Positions 6,165 to 13,826 of a DNA stretch of 14,803 nucleotides are shown here, in pieces. This DNA comes from SZUA-584 sp050943225 (GTDB taxonomy: Bacteria > Bacillota > Clostridia > Christensenellales > SZUA-584): contig JBMNOT010000027.1 in the NCBI GenBank assembly GCA_050943225.1, forward strand, positions 1-14,803. The letters run 5' to 3'. The position numbers and the translations under genes are program-made. The notes beneath the pieces were generated by a model that saw only the letters and a list, made by a program, of their open reading frames with translations, searched no databases and was not told where the DNA came from. Positions within the stretch are counted from its first letter, which is position 1; each line of letters begins with the position of its first letter.

Positions 6165-9100
6165 CTAGGCCAGCGATTTTTGCTGCTCGGCCTTGACGAT
6201 TTTTTCATGAGCGAGGCTGAGCATCAGCTTGATGCGGTTAAGCTGGTTGACTTCGCTGGCGCCCGGGTCGTAGTCGATGGCGACGATGTTGGCGTCCGGG
6301 TATTTTGCGCGTATCGGCTGAATCACGCCCTTGCCCACGATATGGTTGGGCAGGCACGCGAACGGCTGCACGCACACGATGCCGTCCGCGCCTTCGGCGA
6401 TGAGCTCCGCCATCTCTCCGGTTAAGAACCAGCCTTCGCCCGTCTGGTTGCCGATGGATAAAAACTCGGAAGCGGCTTTGGCTTTCTCGGTGATGTAAGA
6501 CGGCGGGGAGAACCGCCTGCTGTTTTTCAGCACCCTGCGCATCTGCTTGCGGTAGTTTTCGATGACGGATATCACGAAGTTGCCCGCGATTTTAGCCCAT
6601 ATGGACCGGCCCAGCTTCTCGTGCTTGAAGTTGGTGTTGTACGCGCAGTACAGCAAAAAGTCGATAAGGTCCGGCACCCGGACTTCCGCGCCTTCGTCCT
6701 CTAATACCTTGACGATCTGGTTGTTGGCGGTGGGATGGTATTTGACGAGTATTTCGCCCACCACGCCGATCACCGGCTTGCGCTCACTGGTGACCGGGAT
6801 AGCTTCAAACGCGTCCACGATGTCCTGTATGCTGCGCTTGAAGCGCTTTAAGCTCAGATTCCGCAGGTTGTCCAGCGCGATCTCTTTCCATTTGTTCAGT
6901 ACGGCTTCCGTTTCGCCGGGATTGGTTTCGTAGGGGCGGGTGGCCAGCAGCAGCCTGTTTAAAAGGTCGCCGTAGACCAGACCGCGCATCGCACGCCGGA
7001 TCATTATCGGTGTGATTTTAAACCCGGGGTGTTTTTCCAGCCCTGCCGCGCTGAGCGATATGACGGGGATGTGACCGTAGCCGGCATCTTTCAGCGCCTT
7101 GCGGATGAAGCTGATGTAGTTGGACGCCCGGCAGCCGCCGCCCGTCTGCGTGATGATGCATGCGAGCTTGCTGGTGTCGTACCGGCCTGACTTGATGGCC
7201 TCAATCAGCTGGCCGGTGACCAGTATCGACGGGTAGCACGCGTCGTTGTTGACGTATTTTAAGCCCTCCTCCACTGCGGCGTGATCCACCGAGGGCAGTA
7301 TCTTGAAACGGTAGCCCGAGGTTTCGAACGCGGCCTGCAGGAACTCGAAATGGATGGGCGACATCTGTGGCGACAGTATCGTGTAGTCCTTTCTCATAAA
7401 CTTCTCGAACACGACTTTCTTATAAGCCACCGCTTTCTGGACGGCCGAGTCTTTCTTTTGCACCGCTTTCTGCACCACCGCGTCTTTTGTCTGGACCGCT
7501 TTCTGCACCACCGCGTTGGTTTTCTGCAGCACGGCGTCCTTAATGTCGTCCAGCACGCGGTGCTTTTTGCGGTCTGCCGCGGCCGCAGCCAGCGAGCGCA
7601 GCCGGATGCGGACAGCGCCGGTGTTGCTGATCTCGTCTATCTTGATCAGCGTGTAGATTTTGCCGTAGGCCTTGAGTATTTCATGCGTCTGGTCGGTGAC
7701 CACGGCGTCCAGCCCGCAGCCGAACGAGTTGAGCTGCACCAGCTCCAGCCCTTCGGTACGGCCCGCGAGGTGCGCCGCCGAATAGATGCGCGTGTGGAAC
7801 ATCCACTGGTCCAGGACGCGCAGCGGCTGGTACTCGCCCAGATGCGCGACGCTCTGCTCGGTGAGCACCGCGAAGCCCAGCGACGTGATGATGGAGGATA
7901 TGCCGTGGTTGATCTCCGGATCGATGTGGTACGGGCGCCCGCCCAGTATGATGGCCTGCATTTCGCCGCGGCGCACTTTGGCGAGTATCTTCTCGCCCTG
8001 GCGCCGGATATCGTTTTGAAACGCTATCTTTTCCTGCCACGCCAGCCGCGCCGCCCGGTACACCTCGCGCGCGGGTATATGGGGGAACTCTTCGGCCAGG
8101 CGTTTTGCCAGCGCCCTGGGCTTATCCATGGGCAAAAACGGCATCAGGAAATTAACGCCGTTCTCTTTGATCTCCGGCATATTATTCTTGATGTTTTCCG
8201 GATACGACGTGACGATGGGGCAGTTGTAGTTGTTGGCCGCCAGCTTTTGTTCCTTGGGCTCGTAGGGCACGCACGGGTAGAATATCGTCTTGACGCCGCT
8301 GTCGATAAGCAAGCGTACCGCGCCATGCGCGATTTTGGCCGGATAGCACAGCGACTCGGACGGTATGCTTTCGATGCCTGCCATGTAGACGGAGCGGGAC
8401 GAGCGCGGCGACAACACCACGCGGTATCCCAGCTCGGTGAAAAACGTATGCCAGAACGGGTAGTCTTCGTATATGTTCAGCACGCGCGGTATTCCGATCT
8501 CGCCGCGCGGCGCGTTTTCCAGCGGTTTATATGAGAACAGGCGCTTGTAGGTGTAGTCGTACATGTCGGGCAGGCCGTTATGCTTCTCGGCATTCAGGCC
8601 GCCGCGCTCGCAGCGGTTGCCCGATATGAAACGCCGCCCGTCGCCGAAATGGCTGACGGTGAGGCGGCAGTTGTTCTCGCACCTGCCGCAGCGCGCCGAC
8701 GTCTGCCGGATTTCCATCGCGTCCAGCTCTTTGCGCGTGAGTATAGAGGAAACGCTGTTTTCAGGCGCGCGTTCCCTGGCGATCAGCGCCGCACCGTATG
8801 CGCCCATCAGCCCGGCGATGGTGGGGCGTACCACTTCGCGGCCGGTTAGCAGCTCCAGCGCGCACAGCACCGCGTCGTTGAGGAAAGTGCCGCCCTGCAC
8901 CACCACGCTTTTGCCGAGGTCTTCGGGCGACTTGAGCTTGATGACCTTGTACAGCGCGTTTTTGATGACGGAGTAGGACAGGCCGGCGGAGATGTCCCCC
9001 AATGCCGAGCCTTCCTTCTGCGCCTGGCGCACCTTGGAGTTCATGAACACCGTGCAGCGGCTGCCGAGGTCCACCGGGTGCCGCGCGAACAGCGCCTGCC

Positions 9101-10502
9101 GAGCAAAGCTCTCAATATCGCACTCCAGCGATGCGGCGAACGTTTCCAGGAAGGAGCCGCAGCCCGACGAGCACGCTTCGTTGAGCAGCACTTCGTCGAT
9201 GACGCCGTCCCGGATGCGCATGCACTTCATGTCCTGCCCGCCGATGTCGAGAATAAAGTCCACGTCCGGCTTAAAGTAGCGCGCTGCCGTGTAATGCGCG
9301 ACGGTCTCCACCTCGCTGGTGTCCAGCTTCATGGCTGCCTTGACGAGGTATTCGCCGTAACCGGTGGACGCCGCATAAGCGATATACGCCCCTTCAGGCA
9401 AACGGTCGTAAATGTCGGATATGATCTGGCGCACTATGTCCAGCGGACGGCCCTTGTTGGCGCCGTAGTGCGTGTAGACGATATGCCCGTCGGAGGAGAG
9501 CAGCACCGCCTTGGTGGTGGTGGAGCCCGCGTCGATGCCGAGATAGCACGGCCCCGAGGCCGTTTCGATGGGCCGTACCGGAACGCTGGCTTTTTTGTGC
9601 CGTGCGACAAACGCCGCGTATTCCGTTTCGCTTTCAAACAGCGGCGGCAGATACTCCGACGCGCTGTCCAGCGCCTGGCTGAGCTGCGTGCGCGCAAGCA
9701 GGGCGTCCAGATGGACGGGCTCGCCGCTGGCCATGATGGCCGCGCCCGCCGCGACGAACATCATTGCGTACGGCGTATCCATTACATCTTCGTCGCGCAG
9801 TTTAAGCGTGCTGATGAACCGTGCTTTGAGTGCGGGCAGAAAGTGAAGCGGGCCGCCTAAGAAGGCCACCTTGCCGCGTATCGGCCGGCCGCATGCAAGC
9901 CCGCTGATGGTCTGGTTGACAACAGCCTGCAGCACGGACGCCGCGATGTCCTCACGGGCAGCGCCCTCGTTGATGAGCGGCTGGATATCGCTCTTGGCGA
10001 ACACGCCGCAGCGCGCGGCGATGTCGTAAACCTGCGTCGCTTTGGAGGCCAGAGCATCCAGGCCCGCTGCGTCCGTTTCCAAAAGGGCTGCCATCTGGTC
10101 GATAAAAGCGCCGGTGCCGCCCGCGCACGTGCCGTTCATGCGCTGCTCGGTACTGCCGGAAAAATACGTGATCTTGGCGTCTTCGCCGCCCAGCTCAATA
10201 GCGACATCGGTATCCGGAATGAACGTGCGCACGGCGCTGCTGGCAGCGATGACCTCCTGCACGAAGGGCAGATCAAGCCATTTGCTGACGGACAGGCCGC
10301 CCGAGCCGGTGACGCATGCGGTGAGCGTCACGTTGCCCAGCTGCGAATGAGCGCCCTCAAGCAGCGCGATTACCGCGTCGGCGATATCGCTGAAGTGCCG
10401 ACGATAGTAATTGAATAAGATGTTTTTATTTTCGTCCAGCACGATGCATTTGACGGTGGTTGAGCCAACGTCTAGGCCCATGCGGCACTCTTTTGCGCTC
10501 AT
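6165..10502 (-). CDS. Giant CoA-substrate enzyme activator: two BadF/HgdC ATPase domains fused to an HgdB-like domain
   Basis: A 1445-residue cytoplasmic protein of the large 2-hydroxyacyl-CoA dehydratase activator family. These ATPases drive low-potential electrons into dehydratase iron-sulfur clusters. Domain 1 (about 6-260) has MGLDVGSTTVK, GGEDAK (105-110), Cys126 and Cys165. Domain 2 (about 318-577) has LGIDAGSTTTK, GGQDMK (421-426), Cys444 and Cys483. Both cysteine pairs are 39 apart, as in the HgdC homodimer that holds one [4Fe-4S] cluster between subunits (Cys127/Cys166 in Acidaminococcus), so one chain may supply both halves. A cysteine cluster follows (CGRCENNC, 605-612, and Cys631), then a DUF2229-like part (about 672-950), an 11-residue repeat linker (993-1025) and an HgdB-like region (NNDACYPS at 1085-1092, GGGCRASNY, VCVQPFACLPNH). 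The ATG at 10502 has CGGAG 7 bases upstream; an extension to 10562 is rejected. No separate dehydratase genes are adjacent, so the real substrate is unknown. Confidence 0.93.
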   Translation of the reverse strand: MSAKECRMGLDVGSTTVKCIVLDENKNILFNYYRRHFSDIADAVIALLEGAHSQLGNVTLTACVTGSGGLSVSKWLDLPFVQEVIAASSAVRTFIPDTDVAIELGGEDAKITYFSGSTEQRMNGTCAGGTGAFIDQMAALLETDAAGLDALASKATQVYDIAARCGVFAKSDIQPLINEGAAREDIAASVLQAVVNQTISGLACGRPIRGKVAFLGGPLHFLPALKARFISTLKLRDEDVMDTPYAMMFVAAGAAIMASGEPVHLDALLARTQLSQALDSASEYLPPLFESETEYAAFVARHKKASVPVRPIETASGPCYLGIDAGSTTTKAVLLSSDGHIVYTHYGANKGRPLDIVRQIISDIYDRLPEGAYIAYAASTGYGEYLVKAAMKLDTSEVETVAHYTAARYFKPDVDFILDIGGQDMKCMRIRDGVIDEVLLNEACSSGCGSFLETFAASLECDIESFARQALFARHPVDLGSRCTVFMNSKVRQAQKEGSALGDISAGLSYSVIKNALYKVIKLKSPEDLGKSVVVQGGTFLNDAVLCALELLTGREVVRPTIAGLMGAYGAALIARERAPENSVSSILTRKELDAMEIRQTSARCGRCENNCRLTVSHFGDGRRFISGNRCERGGLNAEKHNGLPDMYDYTYKRLFSYKPLENAPRGEIGIPRVLNIYEDYPFWHTFFTELGYRVVLSPRSSRSVYMAGIESIPSESLCYPAKIAHGAVRLLIDSGVKTIFYPCVPYEPKEQKLAANNYNCPIVTSYPENIKNNMPEIKENGVNFLMPFLPMDKPRALAKRLAEEFPHIPAREVYRAARLAWQEKIAFQNDIRRQGEKILAKVRRGEMQAIILGGRPYHIDPEINHGISSIITSLGFAVLTEQSVAHLGEYQPLRVLDQWMFHTRIYSAAHLAGRTEGLELVQLNSFGCGLDAVVTDQTHEILKAYGKIYTLIKIDEISNTGAVRIRLRSLAAAAADRKKHRVLDDIKDAVLQKTNAVVQKAVQTKDAVVQKAVQKKDSAVQKAVAYKKVVFEKFMRKDYTILSPQMSPIHFEFLQAAFETSGYRFKILPSVDHAAVEEGLKYVNNDACYPSILVTGQLIEAIKSGRYDTSKLACIITQTGGGCRASNYISFIRKALKDAGYGHIPVISLSAAGLEKHPGFKITPIMIRRAMRGLVYGDLLNRLLLATRPYETNPGETEAVLNKWKEIALDNLRNLSLKRFKRSIQDIVDAFEAIPVTSERKPVIGVVGEILVKYHPTANNQIVKVLEDEGAEVRVPDLIDFLLYCAYNTNFKHEKLGRSIWAKIAGNFVISVIENYRKQMRRVLKNSRRFSPPSYITEKAKAASEFLSIGNQTGEGWFLTGEMAELIAEGADGIVCVQPFACLPNHIVGKGVIQPIRAKYPDANIVAIDYDPGASEVNQLNRIKLMLSLAHEKIVKAEQQKSLA
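7428..7526 (-). repeat. Three 33-base tandem units encoding 11-residue repeats
   Basis: Within the giant activator, residues 993-1025 read QKTNAVVQKAV, QTKDAVVQKAV, QKKDSAVQKAV: three in-phase 11-residue units, also clear at DNA level. Just before them, DDIKDAVL (985-992) looks like a worn half unit. The pattern predicts an amphipathic helix of 11-residue period between the DUF2229-like and HgdB-like parts. Confidence 0.9.
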
Positions 10503-10533
10503 GTCGATACTCCGATGCATATCGTTATGAGCA

Positions 10534-10562
10534 AGTATACACCAGTCGGGCAAGGTTCGCAA
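10534..10562 (-). promoter_or_regulatory. Sigma-A-like promoter of the giant activator gene
   Basis: On the leftward strand there is TTGCGA (10562-10557), exactly 17 bases, then TATACT (10539-10534). Transcription would start near 10528, leaving a leader of about 25 bases with the CGGAG site at 10514-10510. This also argues for the ATG at 10502. Confidence 0.6.
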
Positions 10563-10627
10563 ATCGGTTCGAAAAATTTCACATATTGCATCCTGCTTGC
10601 GGTTATTATGTCGTATTATGCGAACGC

Positions 10628-10656
10628 TTGATATGGCGTAATTTATATGATATTAT
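10628..10656 (+). promoter_or_regulatory. Sigma-A-like promoter feeding the DapB-like gene leader
   Basis: TTGATA (10628-10633), exactly 17 bases, then TATTAT (10651-10656), each hexamer one base from consensus, in a very A/T-rich stretch. It is divergent from the activator promoter about 70 bases away. A start near 10663 gives an unusually long untranslated leader of about 360 bases before the GTG at 11021. Confidence 0.6.
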
Positions 10657-10662
10657 ATAAAA

Positions 10663-11020
10663 ACAATATATATATCCTGCAGTCATTCTTTGCAGATTTA
10701 TAGCCGTGGGCATATCTTCATGCCAATTGCCCTGTCGGCGAGTAAAGCCGGTTTTCCGGTCTAGCTGCGTCGTCTGTACTCAGCGTTTTTTGTTTATTAG
10801 GCAGTATTGGTGGCGCCTCGGGAGCAGCCCGGGAGAAAAGAGAATATCTGCTTAATTTTCTTATCGCGTCGCGTCTTATGCAAAAGACGGCCTTGTGAAT
10901 TAAGCGTACACAAAATAAGCTTAATTCACGCGACACGAGGCTTAAGGTTTTGTTTTCGTTTTTATCGGCGGAGTAATTTAACGCGGCCGTAAGTAGAATA
11001 GAGAAAAGGAGGAGGAGATA
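10663..11020 (+). promoter_or_regulatory. Long structured leader, candidate cis-regulatory RNA
   Basis: No credible gene lies in this gap. Potential stems in order are CTGCA/TGCAG (10677-10695), GGCAT/ATGCC (10709-10724) with alternative partner TGCCC (10728-10732), CGGC/GCCG (10736-10750), and CTCGGG/CCCGGG in the 10817-10833 region. A perfect 11-base inverted repeat, GTGAATTAAGC (10895-10905) and GCTTAATTCAC (10919-10929), is enclosed by GTCGCG/CGCGAC (10868-10873, 10929-10934). AATTAAGC (10898-10905) can also pair with GCTTAATT (10850-10857), and its TTAAGC part with GCTTAA (10940-10945). A T-rich run follows (10946-10964). I compared it by eye with lysine, T-box, guanidine and c-di-GMP riboswitches and found no match. 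Confidence 0.5.
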
Positions 11021-11800
11021 GTGATAATCAATATCGGTATTTTCGGGTTTGGTAAAACAGGCCGCGTGGTCGCACAGGAAGTCATGGAAGACAAATCATG
11101 CCATCTGTCCTGGGTGATCAGGAAATCGCACCGCAATGAAGGCGAATACGCCAGCTATCTTTGCGGGCTTGAATCAGAGCAGGGGAAGATTTTTTCCATA
11201 GACAGTATCGACCCTAAGGTGTTTTTTCGGGAACATCCGGTGGATGTCATTGTGGACTTTTCAATAAACAGCGTGGTTTCTTTCTATAAGCATGCCGCGG
11301 ACACGGGAACACGCATTGTTTCCGCCATTTCGCATTACGAAAAAAATCAGCTGGAGCAGATCAAGGCGCTGGGCCGCCGCGTGGCTGTGCTCTATTCGCC
11401 CAACATCACGCTTGGCATCAACTTTTTGATCGAAGTTTCCAAAGTGCTGCAGCGCATCGCTCCCAATGCGGATATCGAGATCATCGAGGAGCATTTCAGG
11501 GATAAGCAGGGCGTGTCGGGCACGGCGCTGCGCATCGCGGAGGATTTGGGGCTGGACGTCAATAATCACGTCAACTCCATCCGCGTGGGAGGCATTGTGG
11601 GCAAGCACGAGGTGATATTCGGCCTGCCCAACCAGACGATTCGCATCATACATGAATCCATCAACCGCGGCGCGTTCGGCCAGGGCGCGATATTCGCCGC
11701 CAAATGGCTGATGAACAAGCCGCCGGGCGTGTATACCATGGAGGACGCCGTGATGCTGGACGTTGCCCGCAACCGGCGGGTATTTGGGATGGCGGAGTGA
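11021..11800 (+). CDS. dapB: DapB-family dihydrodipicolinate reductase-like protein
   Basis: A 259-residue NAD(P)H-dependent reductase of the 4-hydroxy-tetrahydrodipicolinate reductase family (lysine/diaminopimelate pathway, cytoplasm). It shows the cofactor loop GIFGFGKTGRVV (6-17), VDFS (78-81), YSPNITLGINFL (125-136), then EIIEEHFRDKQGVSGTAL (153-170). This last block matches the Escherichia coli motif around His159 and Lys163, here His158 and Lys162. IRVGGIVGKHEVIFG (187-201) and INRGAFGQGA (214-223) complete the C-terminal domain. The KVDAPSGT loop is one residue shorter here (KQGVSGT) and lacks the usual Asp-Ala-Pro, so the substrate may differ. The start is GTG with a very strong AAAGGAGGAGGAG just before it. 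There are no lysine-pathway neighbours; the gene is single, behind a long leader. Confidence 0.8.
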   Translation: MIINIGIFGFGKTGRVVAQEVMEDKSCHLSWVIRKSHRNEGEYASYLCGLESEQGKIFSIDSIDPKVFFREHPVDVIVDFSINSVVSFYKHAADTGTRIVSAISHYEKNQLEQIKALGRRVAVLYSPNITLGINFLIEVSKVLQRIAPNADIEIIEEHFRDKQGVSGTALRIAEDLGLDVNNHVNSIRVGGIVGKHEVIFGLPNQTIRIIHESINRGAFGQGAIFAAKWLMNKPPGVYTMEDAVMLDVARNRRVFGMAE

Positions 11801-11814
11801 CATGACTGCAGGGA

Positions 11815-11848
11815 ACAAAAAAGCGGGCATTCAGCCCGCTTTTAATTT
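11815..11848. terminator. Two-way terminator between convergent genes
   Basis: AAGCGGGC-ATTCA-GCCCGCTT (11821-11841), preceded by a run of A and followed by TTAATTTT. It works for the DapB-like gene (stop at 11800) rightward and for the GNAT gene (stop at 11877) leftward. Confidence 0.9.
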
Positions 11849-11876
11849 TACTGAAAACAGCAGGTATTCTGCCAAG

Positions 11877-13007
11877 TTAAACAAGGTCCTTTTTATAGCA
11901 CCGCCTGCGCTTGTGCTGCTGCGCATCATAACTTTTCCAAAGGTCCTGGACGCGCTGATTGGTCTCCAGCTCGAGTGTCGATTCCGCAAACTTGATGCCT
12001 CTTTTCACCGCGGAGGCGGTAATTTCGTTGAGCAGCAGCGCCGCCAGGCCAGATTTCTGGTAATCCGGATGGACGGCGATGAGATACAGCTCCAGCTCTT
12101 TGGGGTGGCGGAGCGCATGAATGAGGTGCGCCCAGCCGAAGGGCAGCATATAACCCCCCGATTTTTTGAGGGCTTCCCCCAGAGAAGGCGCGGCCAGGCC
12201 GAAAGCCACCAGTTTGTCGTTGTCATCCAGAATAAACTTGGCGAAGTCCGGATTGAGCAGCGGCAAAAAGCGATTGGTGTATTCGTTGGCAATCCTTTCA
12301 GTGAAGGGGACCACACCGTAAAGATCCTTATAGCATTCGCTGAGCAGGTCGAACACCTGCCGGACGATGGGTTTGACGTCTTTCATGCGCTTTATGTTGA
12401 AGAAATGGACGCGGGAGCGCTGCATCACTTTTTCGGCCAGACGGCTGAGGCGCGCCAGGCGTTCGTCGCCCGGCTCAGGCGCCTGGATGCGGTATTCCAC
12501 CCAGTCGATGTCCTTGACGTAGCCGTGCGCCTCGAAATGCCGGGGGTAATACGGGTAGTTGTATATCGTGACGGCGGAGCCCGTGCGGTCGAACCCTTTC
12601 ACCAGCAGGCCTTCCTTGTCGAGGTCGGTAAAGCCCAGCGGCCCGTGCGCCTGCTCAAGGCCCAGCTCCTTCGCCCAGGATTCCACCGCACCGAACAGCG
12701 CGCCGGACACCTCCATGTCGTCGATAAAGTCCACCCGGGTGATCCGAATCTGCTTCTGGTTCCAGAGCTCGTTGGCCTTCCGGTTCACGATGGCGCCGAT
12801 GCGCCCGACGATGTCGCCGTTTCTGTATGCCAGGAAAAACCGCGCGTCGCAGTATTCAAAAGCGCCGTTGGTTTCGGGAAAGTACATCTTGTATTCTTCG
12901 GATTTGAGCTCGGGCACATAGTACGGGACGTCTTTATATAGCGTGTCGGGAAAGCTAATATATTTTTTAACGTCGCGCTTCGTTCTGACCTCTTTGATCT
13001 CGACCAT
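11877..13007 (-). CDS. GNAT-superfamily protein with tandem acetyltransferase-like halves
   Basis: A 376-residue cytoplasmic protein, about twice the length of a single GNAT domain. The C-terminal half carries the acetyl-CoA-binding pattern: strand ELYLIAVHPDYQKSGLAALLL (306-326 region, with Q-K-S-G-L-A in place of the classical Q/R-x-x-G-x-G/A), followed by the helix/strand and ELETNQRVQDLW (346-357), a GNAT-like end. The N-terminal half has a degenerate fold of similar outline (FFLAYRNGDIVGRIGAIVNR, 57-76, and AHGPLGFTDLDKEGLLVKGF, 120-139). Proteins of this length and design are common in Clostridia and Bacteroidota and mostly uncharacterised; the acceptor is unknown. A five-G run (13020-13016 on the leftward strand) lies 8 bases before the ATG. 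It has its own promoter at 13061-13088. Confidence 0.75.
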   Translation of the reverse strand: MVEIKEVRTKRDVKKYISFPDTLYKDVPYYVPELKSEEYKMYFPETNGAFEYCDARFFLAYRNGDIVGRIGAIVNRKANELWNQKQIRITRVDFIDDMEVSGALFGAVESWAKELGLEQAHGPLGFTDLDKEGLLVKGFDRTGSAVTIYNYPYYPRHFEAHGYVKDIDWVEYRIQAPEPGDERLARLSRLAEKVMQRSRVHFFNIKRMKDVKPIVRQVFDLLSECYKDLYGVVPFTERIANEYTNRFLPLLNPDFAKFILDDNDKLVAFGLAAPSLGEALKKSGGYMLPFGWAHLIHALRHPKELELYLIAVHPDYQKSGLAALLLNEITASAVKRGIKFAESTLELETNQRVQDLWKSYDAQQHKRRRCYKKDLV

Positions 13008-13060
13008 GGCGTATGCCCCCTGTATGATGATAGGTTTGATAACGGCAATCTGTTAGTCTG

Positions 13061-13088
13061 ATTATACCAGAAGATGGAGAAATGTACA
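13061..13088 (-). promoter_or_regulatory. Extended -10 promoter of the GNAT gene
   Basis: On the leftward strand, TGGTATAAT gives an extended -10 (TATAAT at 13066-13061). TGTACA (13088-13083) is a 4-of-6 match to the -35, with 16 bases between. The start would be near 13055, about 48 bases before the ATG. Confidence 0.6.
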
Positions 13089-13139
13089 GCAGGGCGCAGG
13101 CGATTATCATACATATATTTTCTGAAACGGCATGCCATG

Positions 13140-13270
13140 TATAATATCTGAAAATCCGGATATAATCTTCACCAGCAACCGCTTTTTATGCTCCTTTATG
13201 CCGGCGCAGGCTTATGCGCAGACAAAATACCAGAGCCGCTGGGATTTGTCCCGCGGCTTTTGTATTTGCA
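13140..13270 (+). other. Intergenic stretch with promoter-like and terminator-like signals, possible small RNA
   Basis: The 294-base gap between mreD and the GNAT gene contains no convincing gene. On the rightward strand it has two TATAAT hexamers (13140-13145 and 13161-13166) with poor -35 partners, a GCGCA/TGCGC hairpin (near 13205-13218), then the terminator at 13234. Together these could define a small RNA of about 90 bases; alternatively the terminator simply belongs to mreD. Confidence 0.25.
13234..13268. terminator. Terminator-like hairpin downstream of mreD
   Basis: AGCCGC (13234-13239) and GGGA (13241-13244) pair with TCCC (13249-13252) and GCGGCT (13253-13258), with one bulged T. 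The rightward side continues TTTTGTATTTG and the leftward side CTGGTATTTTG. It most simply ends the leftward mreCD transcript, 44 bases past the mreD stop, though the T-run is better on the rightward strand. Confidence 0.65.
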
Positions 13271-13301
13271 TTGCTGTTCGCAAATGGATTACCGACGAAA
13301 C

Positions 13302-13826
13302 TCAGAGCAGCCTTTTTAAGTCTTCCATGCCTTTGGGGCGAATGGAGTTGGATCGATAGAGGCGTTTAATGATCAAATGGATCAGCAGCATGAGCAGGGC
13401 GGTTGCCAGCGTCTCCGGCAGCACGAAGCGCATGAGGCGGTAGCCCAGCGATACGTCGCGGCCCAGCATATAGGCGAGCAGTGCGGCGAGAAGCTCTTTG
13501 ACAAAAAATGCGCTTGCCGCAAGCAGCTCGGGGATCAGCACCGGGTCGATGTAGTTGATGCGGCTTGCGGCGAAATAAAGGCCCATGCCCACCACGAAAT
13601 AGGGCAGCGTGTAAAAACCGATGACGCTGCTGTACATGATGTCCAGCGCGAGTCCGCAGATAAAGCCGATGGCCGCGCCCACCCGGCTTTTCTCCAGCGC
13701 GGTGATGGACGCCATGGTGCAGATGATGAGGTCCGGCGCGATGCCCAGTATGCTGAGCCGGGGGAACACCACGCCGGTGAATATCAGGTTGACGATAACC
13801 GTCAGCACGAGAAACAGGTATCTCAT
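13302..13826 (-). CDS. mreD: Rod shape-determining protein MreD
   Basis: A 174-residue integral membrane protein with about five helices: residues 4-24, then hydrophobic stretches through the ICGLALDIMYSS region and the last helix ending at LLIHLIIKRL. Length, position directly after mreC and the family hallmark (GFICGLALDIMYSSVIGFYTLPYF, residues 54-77) identify MreD. It is a membrane partner of MreC in the elongation machinery that positions cell-wall synthesis along the rod. Its start overlaps the mreC stop by four bases (ATGA), so translation is coupled. It has a basic C-terminal tail. Confidence 0.93.
   Translation of the reverse strand: MRYLFLVLTVIVNLIFTGVVFPRLSILGIAPDLIICTMASITALEKSRVGAAIGFICGLALDIMYSSVIGFYTLPYFVVGMGLYFAASRINYIDPVLIPELLAASAFFVKELLAALLAYMLGRDVSLGYRLMRFVLPETLATALLMLLIHLIIKRLYRSNSIRPKGMEDLKRLL

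Noticed and set aside
7281..8534. Long rightward open frame inside the giant activator gene
   Set aside because: It is a shadow of the G+C-rich leftward gene; its translation is Arg/His/Val-rich without domain motifs, and the leftward frame has unmistakable family motifs.
10561..10580. tRNA T-loop-like GGTTCGAA
   Set aside because: No flanking T-stem pairing, acceptor stem or anticodon arm can be built around it.
10740..10840. Possible known riboswitch (c-di-GMP from AAAGCCGG, guanidine from GCCCGGGAG, T-box from GGTGGCGCC)
   Set aside because: Each shares only a short string; the other conserved segments of those classes are missing in the right order.
10718..10992. Open frames of about 60-70 codons on both strands in the gap before the DapB-like gene
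   Set aside because: No ribosome binding sites; they lie across the inverted repeats of the leader and have no recognisable protein pattern.
13132..13359. Rightward 75-codon open frame
   Set aside because: It has no ribosome binding site, spans a terminator hairpin and overlaps the mreD 3' end on the other strand.
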